Positions 18,356-26,629 of a DNA stretch of 64,000 bases are shown one piece after another; within the stretch, counting starts at the first letter, position 1; each line of letters begins with the position of its first letter. This DNA comes from an uncultured Prolixibacteraceae bacterium (GTDB taxonomy: Bacteria; Bacteroidota; Bacteroidia; Bacteroidales; Prolixibacteraceae): assembly GCA_937915865.1 (NCBI GenBank), contig CALGIG010000015.1, positions 248,001 to 312,000 of the forward strand, written 5' to 3'. Below the pieces are notes generated by a model that ran no database searches, had not been told where the DNA came from, and saw nothing but the letters and a program-made list of their open reading frames with translations. The position numbers were made by a program, and so were the translations under genes.

Positions 18356-20314
18356 ATGCTCGAATCTAAAATGCATCATTCTCAGTTAAGTAAGCTTACT
18401 TTTGCAGGGTTACTCATTACCATGGGTATTGTTTTTGGAGATATTGGTACCAGCCCGTTGTATGTTATGAAAGCCATTATTGGTGGCGCTGATAAGTTTG
18501 ATGAACTTCTGGTTTTTGGAGCTATTTCGTGTGTGTTCTGGACCTTAACTATTCAAACCACAATAAAATATGCAATTATTACTTTAAGGGCCGACAATCA
18601 TGGTGAAGGTGGTATTTTCGCTTTGTTTGCTTTAATGAAAAAGAAAACGGTTTGGGCATCGGTTTTAACTATGATTGGCGGCAGTGCCCTTTTGGCTGAT
18701 GGAGTTATAACACCATCGATGACTGTTACTTCGGCGATAGAAGGTTTGAGGTTGATTAATCCTGAAATTACAGTATTGCCTTTGGTAATGATTATTTTAA
18801 GCGCCTTGTTTTTTATCCAGCAATTTGGAACAGCATTTCTTGGAAAGTCTTTTGGCCCAATAATGCTTATCTGGTTTACAATGCTTGGGGTTCTTGGCTT
18901 GCGCCAAATAATTAACTACCCGGAAGTTATTAAAGCGTTGAATCCGGTTTATGCCTATAATCTTTTGGTGAATTTTCCAGGTGGTTTCATTTTACTTGGA
19001 GCTGTTTTCCTTTGTACTACGGGGGCAGAGGCTTTGTACTCCGATTTGGGCCATTGCGGATTAAAAAATATTCAGGTTTCATGGATTTATGTGAAGACAA
19101 CCCTGGTACTGAATTATATGGGGCAAGGTGCATATTTAATGTTACATCCAACACCCGTAAACGATTTAAACCCTTTTTATACCATAATGCCTTCATGGTT
19201 CCTGATGCCGGGTATACTTATAGCTACTGCAGCAGCCGTTATTGCAAGCCAGGCATTAATTACGGGGTCGTACACTTTAATTAGTGAGGCTATTTCGTTA
19301 AACTTCTGGCCCAAAATTAAGATATTGCATCCCACATTTATAAAGGGACAGGTTTATATTCCTTTCATTAACTGGGTTTTATACTTTGCTTGTGTGTTTG
19401 TTGTGTTCTATTTTCAGGAATCGTCGAATATGGAAGCCGCTTATGGTTTAGCCATTACCATTACCATGATGGTTACCTCATTTTTGCTGGTTTTTTTCCT
19501 GATACAGAAAAAGGTACCAATTCCTTTCCTTGTTGTTTTCATTTTAACTTTTGGTACCATTGAAGGCTCATTTTTAATTGCAAACCTTCATAAATTCGTT
19601 TATGGTGGTTGGTTCTCAATAGCCCTTGCTTTAGTGTTCTTTATTATCATGATGGGTTGGTTTTTTGGCCGAAGGATAAAAAACAGGCATATCAGCTTCT
19701 CTAATGTCAATAAATACCTTCATTTATTCGAAGATATTAGTAAAGATAAAACCATCCCTCAGATTGCCACTAACCTGGTTTACATCATAAAAGCCAATGA
19801 ACTTCATCAGATCGAATCTAAAATTATGTATTCGATTTTCAATAAGCAACCTAAACGGGCCGAAACATATTGGTTGCTTCATGTAAACACTGTTGACGAA
19901 CCAGATACATTTAATTATGAAGTTAATCAGTTCATTCCGGGAACGTTAATCAGGGTCGATTTTCATCTTGGGTTCAAAATTGAGCCACGCATAAACCTTT
20001 TCTTTCGCGAAGTATTAAAAGACTTAGTTTCGAGTGGAGAAATTAAACTGGCAAGTTCTTATGAATCACTGCGAAAACATCATTTCCCTCCTGATTTTGT
20101 GTATGTGAACCTTGACAGAGTAATGTCGCGCGATTACAGTTTGTCTCCTTGGGAAAGTATCATTATGGGAATCCATGAGATTACACGATTGATTAGTATC
20201 AACGATGTTAAAGCATTGGGGCTCGATACAAGTAATGTTATCGAAGAAAAAGTACCTATTGTGGTTGAACGTCCTTTAATCCGAAAAATTAAACGTGTGT
20301 CTCACAATTCGTAA
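18356..20314 (+). CDS. kup: KUP-family potassium transporter
   Basis: A 652-residue inner-membrane potassium/proton symporter. The family signature GIVFGDIGTSPLYVMKAI lies at residues about 24-41, followed by roughly twelve hydrophobic helices with conserved stretches such as DNHGEGGIFALFALM (near 83), GGSALLADGVITPSMTV (near 105) and TTGAEALYSDLGHCG (near 220). The C-terminal 190 residues form the usual cytoplasmic domain. The length is slightly above E. coli Kup (622). It is monocistronic; its last 13 bases overlap the end of the convergent DUF4105 gene. Confidence 0.96.
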   Translation: MLESKMHHSQLSKLTFAGLLITMGIVFGDIGTSPLYVMKAIIGGADKFDELLVFGAISCVFWTLTIQTTIKYAIITLRADNHGEGGIFALFALMKKKTVWASVLTMIGGSALLADGVITPSMTVTSAIEGLRLINPEITVLPLVMIILSALFFIQQFGTAFLGKSFGPIMLIWFTMLGVLGLRQIINYPEVIKALNPVYAYNLLVNFPGGFILLGAVFLCTTGAEALYSDLGHCGLKNIQVSWIYVKTTLVLNYMGQGAYLMLHPTPVNDLNPFYTIMPSWFLMPGILIATAAAVIASQALITGSYTLISEAISLNFWPKIKILHPTFIKGQVYIPFINWVLYFACVFVVFYFQESSNMEAAYGLAITITMMVTSFLLVFFLIQKKVPIPFLVVFILTFGTIEGSFLIANLHKFVYGGWFSIALALVFFIIMMGWFFGRRIKNRHISFSNVNKYLHLFEDISKDKTIPQIATNLVYIIKANELHQIESKIMYSIFNKQPKRAETYWLLHVNTVDEPDTFNYEVNQFIPGTLIRVDFHLGFKIEPRINLFFREVLKDLVSSGEIKLASSYESLRKHHFPPDFVYVNLDRVMSRDYSLSPWESIIMGIHEITRLISINDVKALGLDTSNVIEEKVPIVVERPLIRKIKRVSHNS

Positions 20315-21483
20315 GTGGATATTTCCTGATCGCGTGCAGGGACTAAATTAGCAACAATACGTACAAGCAAAATCAGGATAAAAAAATAAACTGCCGGATT
20401 AAATATTTGGCCAATCATTACCGATAACGAAAGAAAAGACCCTGAAAAAATGAAGTAAAAATTACTTTGGGCTCTCCTTTTCTTTATAGTCCAAACCCCT
20501 ACAAAAAAAATGTTTAATGGAAACGCCCACAGTACATTAAGATTGAAGCTCATTGACGGGTGTTCAGAATAAATCATAAACCAGGATATTATTAACCCAA
20601 TTAAACCAGATAAAGTAAGCAACGAATAATCGAGCCAATCAAGTGATTTTTTATGACGGTAAGCCCAAATAGAAGCTATAAAGACAATAATAAACAACAA
20701 CCCAAATATTATAGTTGGCCAGGGTAATTCATAATTTTGCTTCGAATTTGGATATTCAAGTAATGTTCTTGTTTCGAGGACCAAGGGTTCTGTTTTATCA
20801 CCAATAATTATTTTGGCTTTTGCAAAATATTTCATTAAATATTCAGGCAAAAACATTTGTTCGTAGGTCGAAATCGGATCATCAGCTTTTCTTCCCACTA
20901 ACAAATCAATTCCAACGTCGAGCCAGCGAAAAGAATGATGGTATTCTTTTATTAAATGGCGAAAAGAATCATAGCTTTTATAATTCGGAAATACTATCTC
21001 TTCTCCGATATTTCGTTCAATCATGTCGCGAACCCGCGTCGAACAATTATCATAGAAAAAATTGTAACGATATACCCTGTTTTCTGGTTTAGCGTTTAAA
21101 ACCAGGGCGTTAAAAAGGTTATTCTTCTCTTCAGGAGGCAGGTTTAATATTTGTTCGTAAACACTACGCTTTTCTTCTTCGTATTCAGGCAACCAGCTGC
21201 TAAAACGTTGTGCCCCCATCATATAGTCAGTTTGCCCTTTGGCAAACCGGTAAATAAAATGAGGCGAATCGAAACTGAATAATCCGTAATTAAAAACAAC
21301 ATCAATTCCATTAGTTGGGTCTTTAACCCGAATGGCCGAATGACCATACATTGAATAAACTTCAGTCCCTGGATTACAGGTCAAAATGCTTATTGAAGCC
21401 TGAGGGCTAAGCTGCTGGGCTTTTACATTCGAATAAATAAGCGTAAATAGAATCAGGTTCAGAAACAGATAATATTTCTTCAT
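20302..21483 (-). CDS. DUF4105 domain-containing membrane protein
   Basis: A 393-residue protein from the ATG at 21483, chosen because a signal peptide follows directly (MKKYYLFLNLILFTLIYSNV); the frame stays open upstream but has no such feature. The soluble part contains the DUF4105 pattern: ILTCNPGTEVYSMYGHSAIR near residue 33, DVVFNYGLFSFDSPHF near 60, and FFYDNCSTRVRDMIERN near 145. The conserved Asn-Cys and His suggest a papain/NlpC-like arrangement, but activity is not established. Five or six hydrophobic helices fill residues about 255-385. It is common in Bacteroidota. It overlaps the convergent kup end by 13 bases. Confidence 0.85.
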   Translation of the reverse strand: MKKYYLFLNLILFTLIYSNVKAQQLSPQASISILTCNPGTEVYSMYGHSAIRVKDPTNGIDVVFNYGLFSFDSPHFIYRFAKGQTDYMMGAQRFSSWLPEYEEEKRSVYEQILNLPPEEKNNLFNALVLNAKPENRVYRYNFFYDNCSTRVRDMIERNIGEEIVFPNYKSYDSFRHLIKEYHHSFRWLDVGIDLLVGRKADDPISTYEQMFLPEYLMKYFAKAKIIIGDKTEPLVLETRTLLEYPNSKQNYELPWPTIIFGLLFIIVFIASIWAYRHKKSLDWLDYSLLTLSGLIGLIISWFMIYSEHPSMSFNLNVLWAFPLNIFFVGVWTIKKRRAQSNFYFIFSGSFLSLSVMIGQIFNPAVYFFILILLVRIVANLVPARDQEISTYEL

Positions 21484-22227
21484 AACGAATAATTTGACTC
21501 CAAAGATAGGGGTTTTATAGCATTTTATTAAAAAGGAAAAATAATGTGAACTGAAATAAATGAGTTGAGGCCAAAATTTACAGACACAAACATTCATGCT
21601 GGCTATAATTTTATAATTCAGGTTTTTATAACGGTCATTGTGGTAATATATTGCTTCATTGATTTTTAAATAGATCAATATGATTGAGAACATTGAGGTG
21701 CGTTTTACTTGGGTTTTCCCGATAATAAGGTTTTACCTGGTAGGTAGGCTTTAGTTACGGGATTGTTATAAAGGAAACTAACGTGAATTCGTACCTAATA
21801 CAAAACGTTTTAAAACCCAACTTGCTATATCAAAAGCCGACAATAAGCCATGCAATCAGTGCGATGCGCCTTTTCTTCTTTTGGTTGAAGGCATTCTGTG
21901 TCCCAAACTTTCGGTACGAGGCACTTAAAAAGCCACATTTCGGCGACAGTAATGCTTGCTCTAAAATCCAACTATGTTCTCCTTTTTGATGTTCTGTTGA
22001 AAACATTGGAGGACTTGGTTAGAATCGGTATCTTTTGGGCAGGTTGATCTAATCGTTATTAGTTTTATGCTTATGTATTTGATATTCAAACAATTAATAA
22101 CAATATTTGTTTTTGGGCCTTTTTGTTAAGAAGTTGAGTGGTTTAACTTTTGCTATTTAGACAGAATAAAAATAGTAAGTCTGAGCAAAATTTGATAATA
22201 TTGTCACCTTGTTTTAAAAAGTGAGAT
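21484..22227. other. Long intergenic region with one dubious 68-codon frame
   Basis: A 744-base gap between the divergent DUF4105 and ricT genes. Positions 21783-21989 on the plus strand contain an open frame of 68 codons (ending NACSKIQLCSPF) whose base composition is richer in G+C than the surroundings. It has no recognisable domain, no visible ribosome-binding site and an unusual amino acid composition. It may be a chance frame over an old non-coding element. No tRNA or other structured RNA was recognised. Confidence 0.4.
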
Positions 22228-23514
22228 ATGGGATGCAGCGGATGTAACGCTAAAAGAGACCTTGACAGGCCAGCTATGCTTACAGTGTACGATTGGCTAA
22301 ACGATATACCTGATACAACCGACGAATCAAACATTGTTGAAATTCGATTTAAAGGGACAAGAAAAGAGTTTTTTGTAAATGAAGATCACATTCAGTTGAG
22401 ACGTGATGAGTTGGTAGTTGTTTCCTGTTCGCCAGGGCACGATGTCGGAACAGTTTCGCTTACAGGTAAATTGGCCGAATTGCAATTTAAGCGGAAAGTT
22501 AAAAAGCCAGAACGCTACGAATGGAATAAAATTTACCGGAAAGCAACGCCTGCGGATGTTATTAAATGGGAAGAAGCTAAGGCTCGTGAGCAAGGTGTAA
22601 TGATCAGGGCCAGGCAAATAGCGAAAGAGTTAAAGCTGGATATGAAGATTGGTGATGTTGAATTCAGGGGTGATAACAATAAAGCCATTTTCTATTACAT
22701 TGCTGATGACCGTGTCGATTTTAGGGAATTGATTAAAGTATACGCGAAAGAATTTGCTATTAAAATTGAAATGAAGCAAATTGGTGCGCGGCAGGAAGCT
22801 GGCCGGATTGGCGGGATAGGCTCATGCGGACGTGCATTGTGTTGCTCAACCTGGAGAACCGATTTTTCGAGTGTAACGTCGGATGCAGCAGTAAAACAGG
22901 GATTATCGCCTAATGCTGAAAAAATGGCTGGCCGTTGTGGCAAACTTAAATGTTGCCTTACTTTTGAGCTCGACCATTACCTTGAAGCATTGGAAGATTT
23001 CCCGCATGAGTTGCTGACAATTGAAACCGATAAAGGTTTGGCAAAACATTTCAAAACAGATATTCTTCAGAAAAAAGTGTGGTATATCTACGACCATACC
23101 GAGGGCGGGCGTGTATTTGTACTCGATCTGGAAGATGTAAAGCGTTTTCTGAATATGAATAAACGCGGTCAGAAACCATCGTTGGAAGGATACAATGAAC
23201 CAGAGGCTAAAAAGGAAAACATAATGAATGTAGGAGAGCTTGATCAAAAGCTTTTCACTAAACCTGCCAAGGAGAAGAAACGTCGCGACCGTAATCGAAG
23301 GGCCCAACAAGCCCAACCTGGCCGATCGTTGGGAGAGAAACCACTGGTAATCAAACAAAACGATGCAAAGATACAAGAGGTGAAACCACAGGAACCGAAA
23401 CCATCGGTTGAAGTTTCCAAACCTCAGTCTGAAATACCACGGGAAAACAAACCAAATCGTAACAGGCACCATCGAAATAGGTCTAAAGGACCTAGACCAG
23501 AACGAAAAGAGTAA
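22228..23514 (+). CDS. ricT: PSP1-domain protein RicT
   Basis: A 428-residue cytoplasmic protein of the PSP1/RicT family. An N-terminal GCSGCNAKRD is followed by the PSP1 core: IVEIRFKGTRKEFFVNEDH near residue 40, MKIGDVEFRGDNNKAIFYY near 135, then the Cys-rich signature GGIGSCGRALCCSTW near 190 and GRCGKLKCCLTFE near 230. In Bacillus, RicT belongs to the Y-complex that binds iron-sulfur clusters and influences RNase Y-dependent mRNA maturation. Bacteroidota members carry a basic low-complexity tail, here residues about 330-428, rich in Lys, Arg, Pro and Gln, which may bind RNA. A hairpin terminator follows at once. Confidence 0.92.
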   Translation: MGCSGCNAKRDLDRPAMLTVYDWLNDIPDTTDESNIVEIRFKGTRKEFFVNEDHIQLRRDELVVVSCSPGHDVGTVSLTGKLAELQFKRKVKKPERYEWNKIYRKATPADVIKWEEAKAREQGVMIRARQIAKELKLDMKIGDVEFRGDNNKAIFYYIADDRVDFRELIKVYAKEFAIKIEMKQIGARQEAGRIGGIGSCGRALCCSTWRTDFSSVTSDAAVKQGLSPNAEKMAGRCGKLKCCLTFELDHYLEALEDFPHELLTIETDKGLAKHFKTDILQKKVWYIYDHTEGGRVFVLDLEDVKRFLNMNKRGQKPSLEGYNEPEAKKENIMNVGELDQKLFTKPAKEKKRRDRNRRAQQAQPGRSLGEKPLVIKQNDAKIQEVKPQEPKPSVEVSKPQSEIPRENKPNRNRHHRNRSKGPRPERKE

Positions 23515-23531
23515 ATTTTGAAAGCATATAA

Positions 23532-23564
23532 GGCAAGGATTCGATATAATCTTTGCCTTTTTTT
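23532..23564 (+). terminator. Rho-independent terminator after ricT
   Basis: A 10-bp stem (GGCAAGGATT at 23532-23541 with AATCTTTGCC at 23548-23557, one G-U pair), a 6-base loop, then seven T residues. It lies between the convergent ends of ricT and the mevalonate kinase gene. Confidence 0.85.
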
Positions 23565-24525
23565 AAAAAATTGGAGTGAGTTGGATTCCTTTTTTTTCGG
23601 CCCAGGTATTCAACACATCGTCAGAATTGGCAAAGACAAGGAGGTATCCACCTCCGCCTGAACCCAAAAGCTTGATGTAAACATTGCTGCAAACTGCATG
23701 TGAAATCATCCAGTGAAAACCGGCCGGAATCATTTCATGGAAATGATAAACCTCAAATCGAACCAATTGTTCCAGGTTCTGGAAAAAAGTGGGAAAATCT
23801 CCTGATAAAATTGACTGTACGCAGGCATTGTTTGCAGGAAGGTATTTTTGGTTGAAAGTCGATTCAAATTCAGGAAAGTTAAAAAGGTTAATAAAATGCT
23901 GAACCAGTGGCCCCGTTGCGCTTGTTATATGCGTATCAATTAACCCTATTGCAATCCCTGCTTGTTTTATATCGAATCCAATAGCAGAAACGAGCTTCTC
24001 CTGATCGATTAAAACAGGTTTATTTAGGTACGAAACCAGCGGGTCGATTCCTGAACTTCGACCATGAAAAAAACTTTCGAGTACTGCGAAATTCGCTTTC
24101 AGGATTCCGGGCGAAATATTGTTGCCTATTTCGGCAGGAAAAGCGTATTTGCTAAAAAGTGCAGCTACCAGCGCACCCGAACTGCCAACTCCGTATTGCT
24201 GCGGAATAGTGGAATTAAAGTACAATCCCTGATCCAAATCTGACTCAAACCGATCCAGATCGAACTGAAAATGCAGATTAAGCTCCGAACCTTTGGCTTT
24301 CAGGTAATCGAAAAACTTTCGAATTCCGGCAGCGCTGTCCTCGTGTTGTCCATCACTGTCGAAAGCAAGCCGGCCTTCAAATCTTGCAAATGGCAAAGCC
24401 AATGCCATAGCGCCATACATCAGACCATATTCGCCAAAAAGCAAAAGCTTCGAGGAGAAGCCCCTCTCCAACCTCTCCCCCAAGGGGAGAGACTTTGACA
24501 GCGAAAATTCTGAATATTGTTTCAT
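23563..24525 (-). CDS. mvk: Mevalonate kinase (GHMP family)
   Basis: A 320-residue cytoplasmic kinase phosphorylating mevalonate to 5-phosphomevalonate. GHMP motif 1 is GEYGLMYGAMALALPF (about residues 32-47), motif 2 is QYGVGSSGALVAAL (about 110-123), with the mevalonate-kinase-type HGRSSGIDPL near 155 and motif 3 KLLGSGGGGYLLVF near 287. It is the last gene of the mevalonate cluster. Residues about 10-24 (KSLPLGERLERGFSS) are encoded by a family A repeat (copy 4) and precede the conserved K-x-x-L-F-G-E-Y start of the fold, so the N-terminus looks lengthened by repeat insertion. It shares an inverted-repeat junction with mvaD. Confidence 0.9.
   Translation of the reverse strand: MKQYSEFSLSKSLPLGERLERGFSSKLLLFGEYGLMYGAMALALPFARFEGRLAFDSDGQHEDSAAGIRKFFDYLKAKGSELNLHFQFDLDRFESDLDQGLYFNSTIPQQYGVGSSGALVAALFSKYAFPAEIGNNISPGILKANFAVLESFFHGRSSGIDPLVSYLNKPVLIDQEKLVSAIGFDIKQAGIAIGLIDTHITSATGPLVQHFINLFNFPEFESTFNQKYLPANNACVQSILSGDFPTFFQNLEQLVRFEVYHFHEMIPAGFHWMISHAVCSNVYIKLLGSGGGGYLLVFANSDDVLNTWAEKKGIQLTPIF
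24456..24492. repeat. Family A palindromic repeat, copy 4 (inside mevalonate kinase N-terminus)
   Basis: A variant core, CTCTCCCC(C)-AA-GGGGAGAG, with an AAGCCCCTCTCCAACC flank, in forward orientation. It lies within the coding sequence and specifies part of the first 25 residues of the mevalonate kinase. Its mate is copy 5. Confidence 0.8.
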
Positions 24526-24578
24526 CGAATAAGCATGTTTTTCAATTCAAAAAAATAAACCTTTGATTACCGATTTCT

Positions 24579-25637
24579 TCATCCCCTCTTTGGGAGGGGG
24601 TGGGGGGAGGCTCTTCCAATGCAATCGTCAATCCATTTCTCGTCCTCACAAAACTGTCGTAATTCCCGGTCGATAAAAGCCTTTACATCCAGTTCATTCT
24701 CTTGAAAGTAAAGTAGATGAATATTCGGACCAGCATCAATGGTAAAACATACAGGTATCCGCGATTTTTCACGGAAATGTCGAATACGGTTAATAATTTC
24801 GATGCTATTAGGTTTTAGCAGTAAATACGAAGGATTTGAAGTCATCATCATGGCATGTAAACTTAACGCTTCGGCTTCAACAACCTGAATAAATTTGTGT
24901 TGATCGCCTGAAATAATCGCAAGATATAAGTCATTCGCATTTTCGCAAGCCTGAGCAATACGTGCGCGCCGATAAAAGTGATTATTCATCAACTGATGTC
25001 CTGTTGAACTTGAAATCTCTTTTTTACCCGAATCAACCAACAAAATGGCATCGCGAAGACCAAAAAAAACCGGATTTATTCCATCGGATAAATGTATTGC
25101 AAAATCGTCGCTGCTCGATTCAAAAAGTTGTGTCTGTCCCCAAATCGAAAACCCGGCATAAACCGATCGGCACGCGCTTCCACTTCCCAATCGGGCCAGT
25201 TCCGAGGCTTCTCTCCAAAAATCAGGACTTTCAGTTTCTTTTCCTGAAAAAGAAAAATTGAGTTCGGCAAGGCACAATGCGAGTGCACCAAACGACGACG
25301 CTGACGATGCAATTCCTGCTGAATGCGGAAACGTATTGAAACTATGAATGGTGAAATTGTATTTGCTTACCCAGGGCAATTTGGCTGAAACGTAGTCGAG
25401 GTATTTTTCAATGCGTTCGCTAAATGAACTGTTCTCTCCATCGAAATAAAAAGTTACTTTTTGGTTGCCATCTTTATGCAGTTCGACCGAAGTTTCGGTA
25501 ACCGCATTTTGAAGTACAAAACTCAACGAAGGGTTCATCGGTTTTTGAAAATCACGTTTGCCCCAATATTTCACCAAAGCAATGTTCGACGGGCATTTCC
25601 ATGCGCTTCGATACAGATGTTTTGAATTTCCGGTCAT
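24579..25637 (-). CDS. mvaD: Diphosphomevalonate decarboxylase
   Basis: A 352-residue cytoplasmic GHMP-fold enzyme that decarboxylates diphosphomevalonate to isopentenyl diphosphate. Diagnostic stretches are CPSNIALVKYWGKRD (residues about 14-28), FPHSAGIASSASSFGALAL near 105, GSGSACRSVYAGFSIW near 152 and FTIDAGPNIHLLYF near 300, where the Asp is the catalytic residue in characterised enzymes. The start overlaps the end of the GYDIA kinase gene as ATGA. The last residues (RASPHPLPKRG) are encoded by family A copy 5, so the native C-terminus has been altered or extended by the repeat. Confidence 0.95.
   Translation of the reverse strand: MTGNSKHLYRSAWKCPSNIALVKYWGKRDFQKPMNPSLSFVLQNAVTETSVELHKDGNQKVTFYFDGENSSFSERIEKYLDYVSAKLPWVSKYNFTIHSFNTFPHSAGIASSASSFGALALCLAELNFSFSGKETESPDFWREASELARLGSGSACRSVYAGFSIWGQTQLFESSSDDFAIHLSDGINPVFFGLRDAILLVDSGKKEISSSTGHQLMNNHFYRRARIAQACENANDLYLAIISGDQHKFIQVVEAEALSLHAMMMTSNPSYLLLKPNSIEIINRIRHFREKSRIPVCFTIDAGPNIHLLYFQENELDVKAFIDRELRQFCEDEKWIDDCIGRASPHPLPKRG
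24583..24612. repeat. Family A palindromic repeat, copy 5 (inside mvaD C-terminus)
   Basis: CCCCTCTTTGGGAGGGGG with a TGGGGGGAGGCT flank, in reverse orientation. It encodes the last ten or so residues of mvaD and stops one base before the mvaD stop codon. It forms an inverted pair with copy 4 around the mvaD stop and mvk start. Confidence 0.85.
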
Positions 25638-26551
25638 TTTTTCAAAATCAGATCAGACCATTTAAACACTGGATCAAAGCCTTTGTTTGCAAAATATTTC
25701 TTGACTTGCAGAAAAGGCCAAGCTGTTGAAACCAGCCAGAAGTCGCCGCCCCATGCCCCGAGCGATTTGATCGAACCGTCAAAATCAGGAAAAAAATCTT
25801 TTTTTACTGGCGTTTTCTCAATCAGTTTGCCGATTATCTCTTCGTGAAATTGGATCAACCGATTAAAATCATCCTGATTGTCGCATTTGGCTATTTCTTC
25901 TGAAAGCGTCGACATTTCATCGACTTGCTGTTCTGAAACCAGTTTTTCATTCAGGAAAGAACGAACTTCCCGTGCTGTTCCTTTTTTCTTTCCTGAATAT
26001 ACCAGGAAAAGCTGATTAGCAAACGGATAATCGAGAGAAACCGGAATCGCAGGCTGATTCCTGATGTAGAAAATCGGACCATTGGCAGTAGCACAAGCAA
26101 TGTCGAAGCCTGATCCCTGAAAAACCATTTCGTTTAGCCTGTACGGATCAGTTCCAGCCCATTGGGCCAATAAACTTACAAGTGTACTGCTGCTACCAAA
26201 ACCCCATTCGGGGTCCGATTCCAGCGTGGTTGCAAATTTCATTCCGGCGGAAGGTTTAAATTCAGGATTTAGTCTTTGGACGGCTTTAAACAGTTGCCCG
26301 AGAACATCCGATTTTTCCGGGTCACTGGTTCCCCAAATGTTAAAATTATCAGGATTTATCGTGCATTCAAACCAGATTTTGTCTTGAAATCGGGCTTGCC
26401 AAACTATTGCTTGCGAATTATCAATCCTTGAGACCGTCATCTGCTGGCCAACTTTCAACGGTACAGCAATAGCTTTTGCTCCGTGAAGAACCAAATATTC
26501 TCCGGTGAGCAACAATTTGCCGTTGGCATGATATATTGTTTGTGCAGGCAC
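25634..26551 (-). CDS. GYDIA-family GHMP kinase, probable phosphomevalonate kinase
   Basis: A 305-residue GHMP-type kinase. Motif 1 is GKLLLTGEYLVLHGAKAIAV (residues about 11-30), the glycine-serine ATP loop is EWGFGSSSTLVSLLAQW near 115, and a GSGFDIACA segment near 148 corresponds to the motif that names this Bacteroidota family (GYDIA). It lies between HMG-CoA reductase and mvaD in a mevalonate cluster that has no other candidate for phosphomevalonate kinase, so phosphorylation of 5-phosphomevalonate to the diphosphate is the logical role. That substrate is inferred from context. Its 3' end overlaps mvaD (ATGA); a family B repeat fills the gap to the upstream gene. Confidence 0.85.
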   Translation of the reverse strand: MPAQTIYHANGKLLLTGEYLVLHGAKAIAVPLKVGQQMTVSRIDNSQAIVWQARFQDKIWFECTINPDNFNIWGTSDPEKSDVLGQLFKAVQRLNPEFKPSAGMKFATTLESDPEWGFGSSSTLVSLLAQWAGTDPYRLNEMVFQGSGFDIACATANGPIFYIRNQPAIPVSLDYPFANQLFLVYSGKKKGTAREVRSFLNEKLVSEQQVDEMSTLSEEIAKCDNQDDFNRLIQFHEEIIGKLIEKTPVKKDFFPDFDGSIKSLGAWGGDFWLVSTAWPFLQVKKYFANKGFDPVFKWSDLILKK

Positions 26552-26565
26552 TATCTCTTTTTTTT

Positions 26566-26629
26566 AACACGAAGACACAAAGTCACCAAGTAATATTATC
26601 TCTTTGTGTCTTCGTGTCTTTGTGTTTAA
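26566..26629. repeat. Family B inverted repeat, copy 1
   Basis: AACACGAAGACACAAAG (26566-26582) and its complement CTTTGTGTCTTCGTGT (about 26602-26617) form a 16-bp stem, and the right arm continues with CTTTGTGTTTAA. It lies at the HMG-CoA reductase/GYDIA kinase junction; the reductase stop codon (26626-26628) is inside the right end. Confidence 0.85.
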
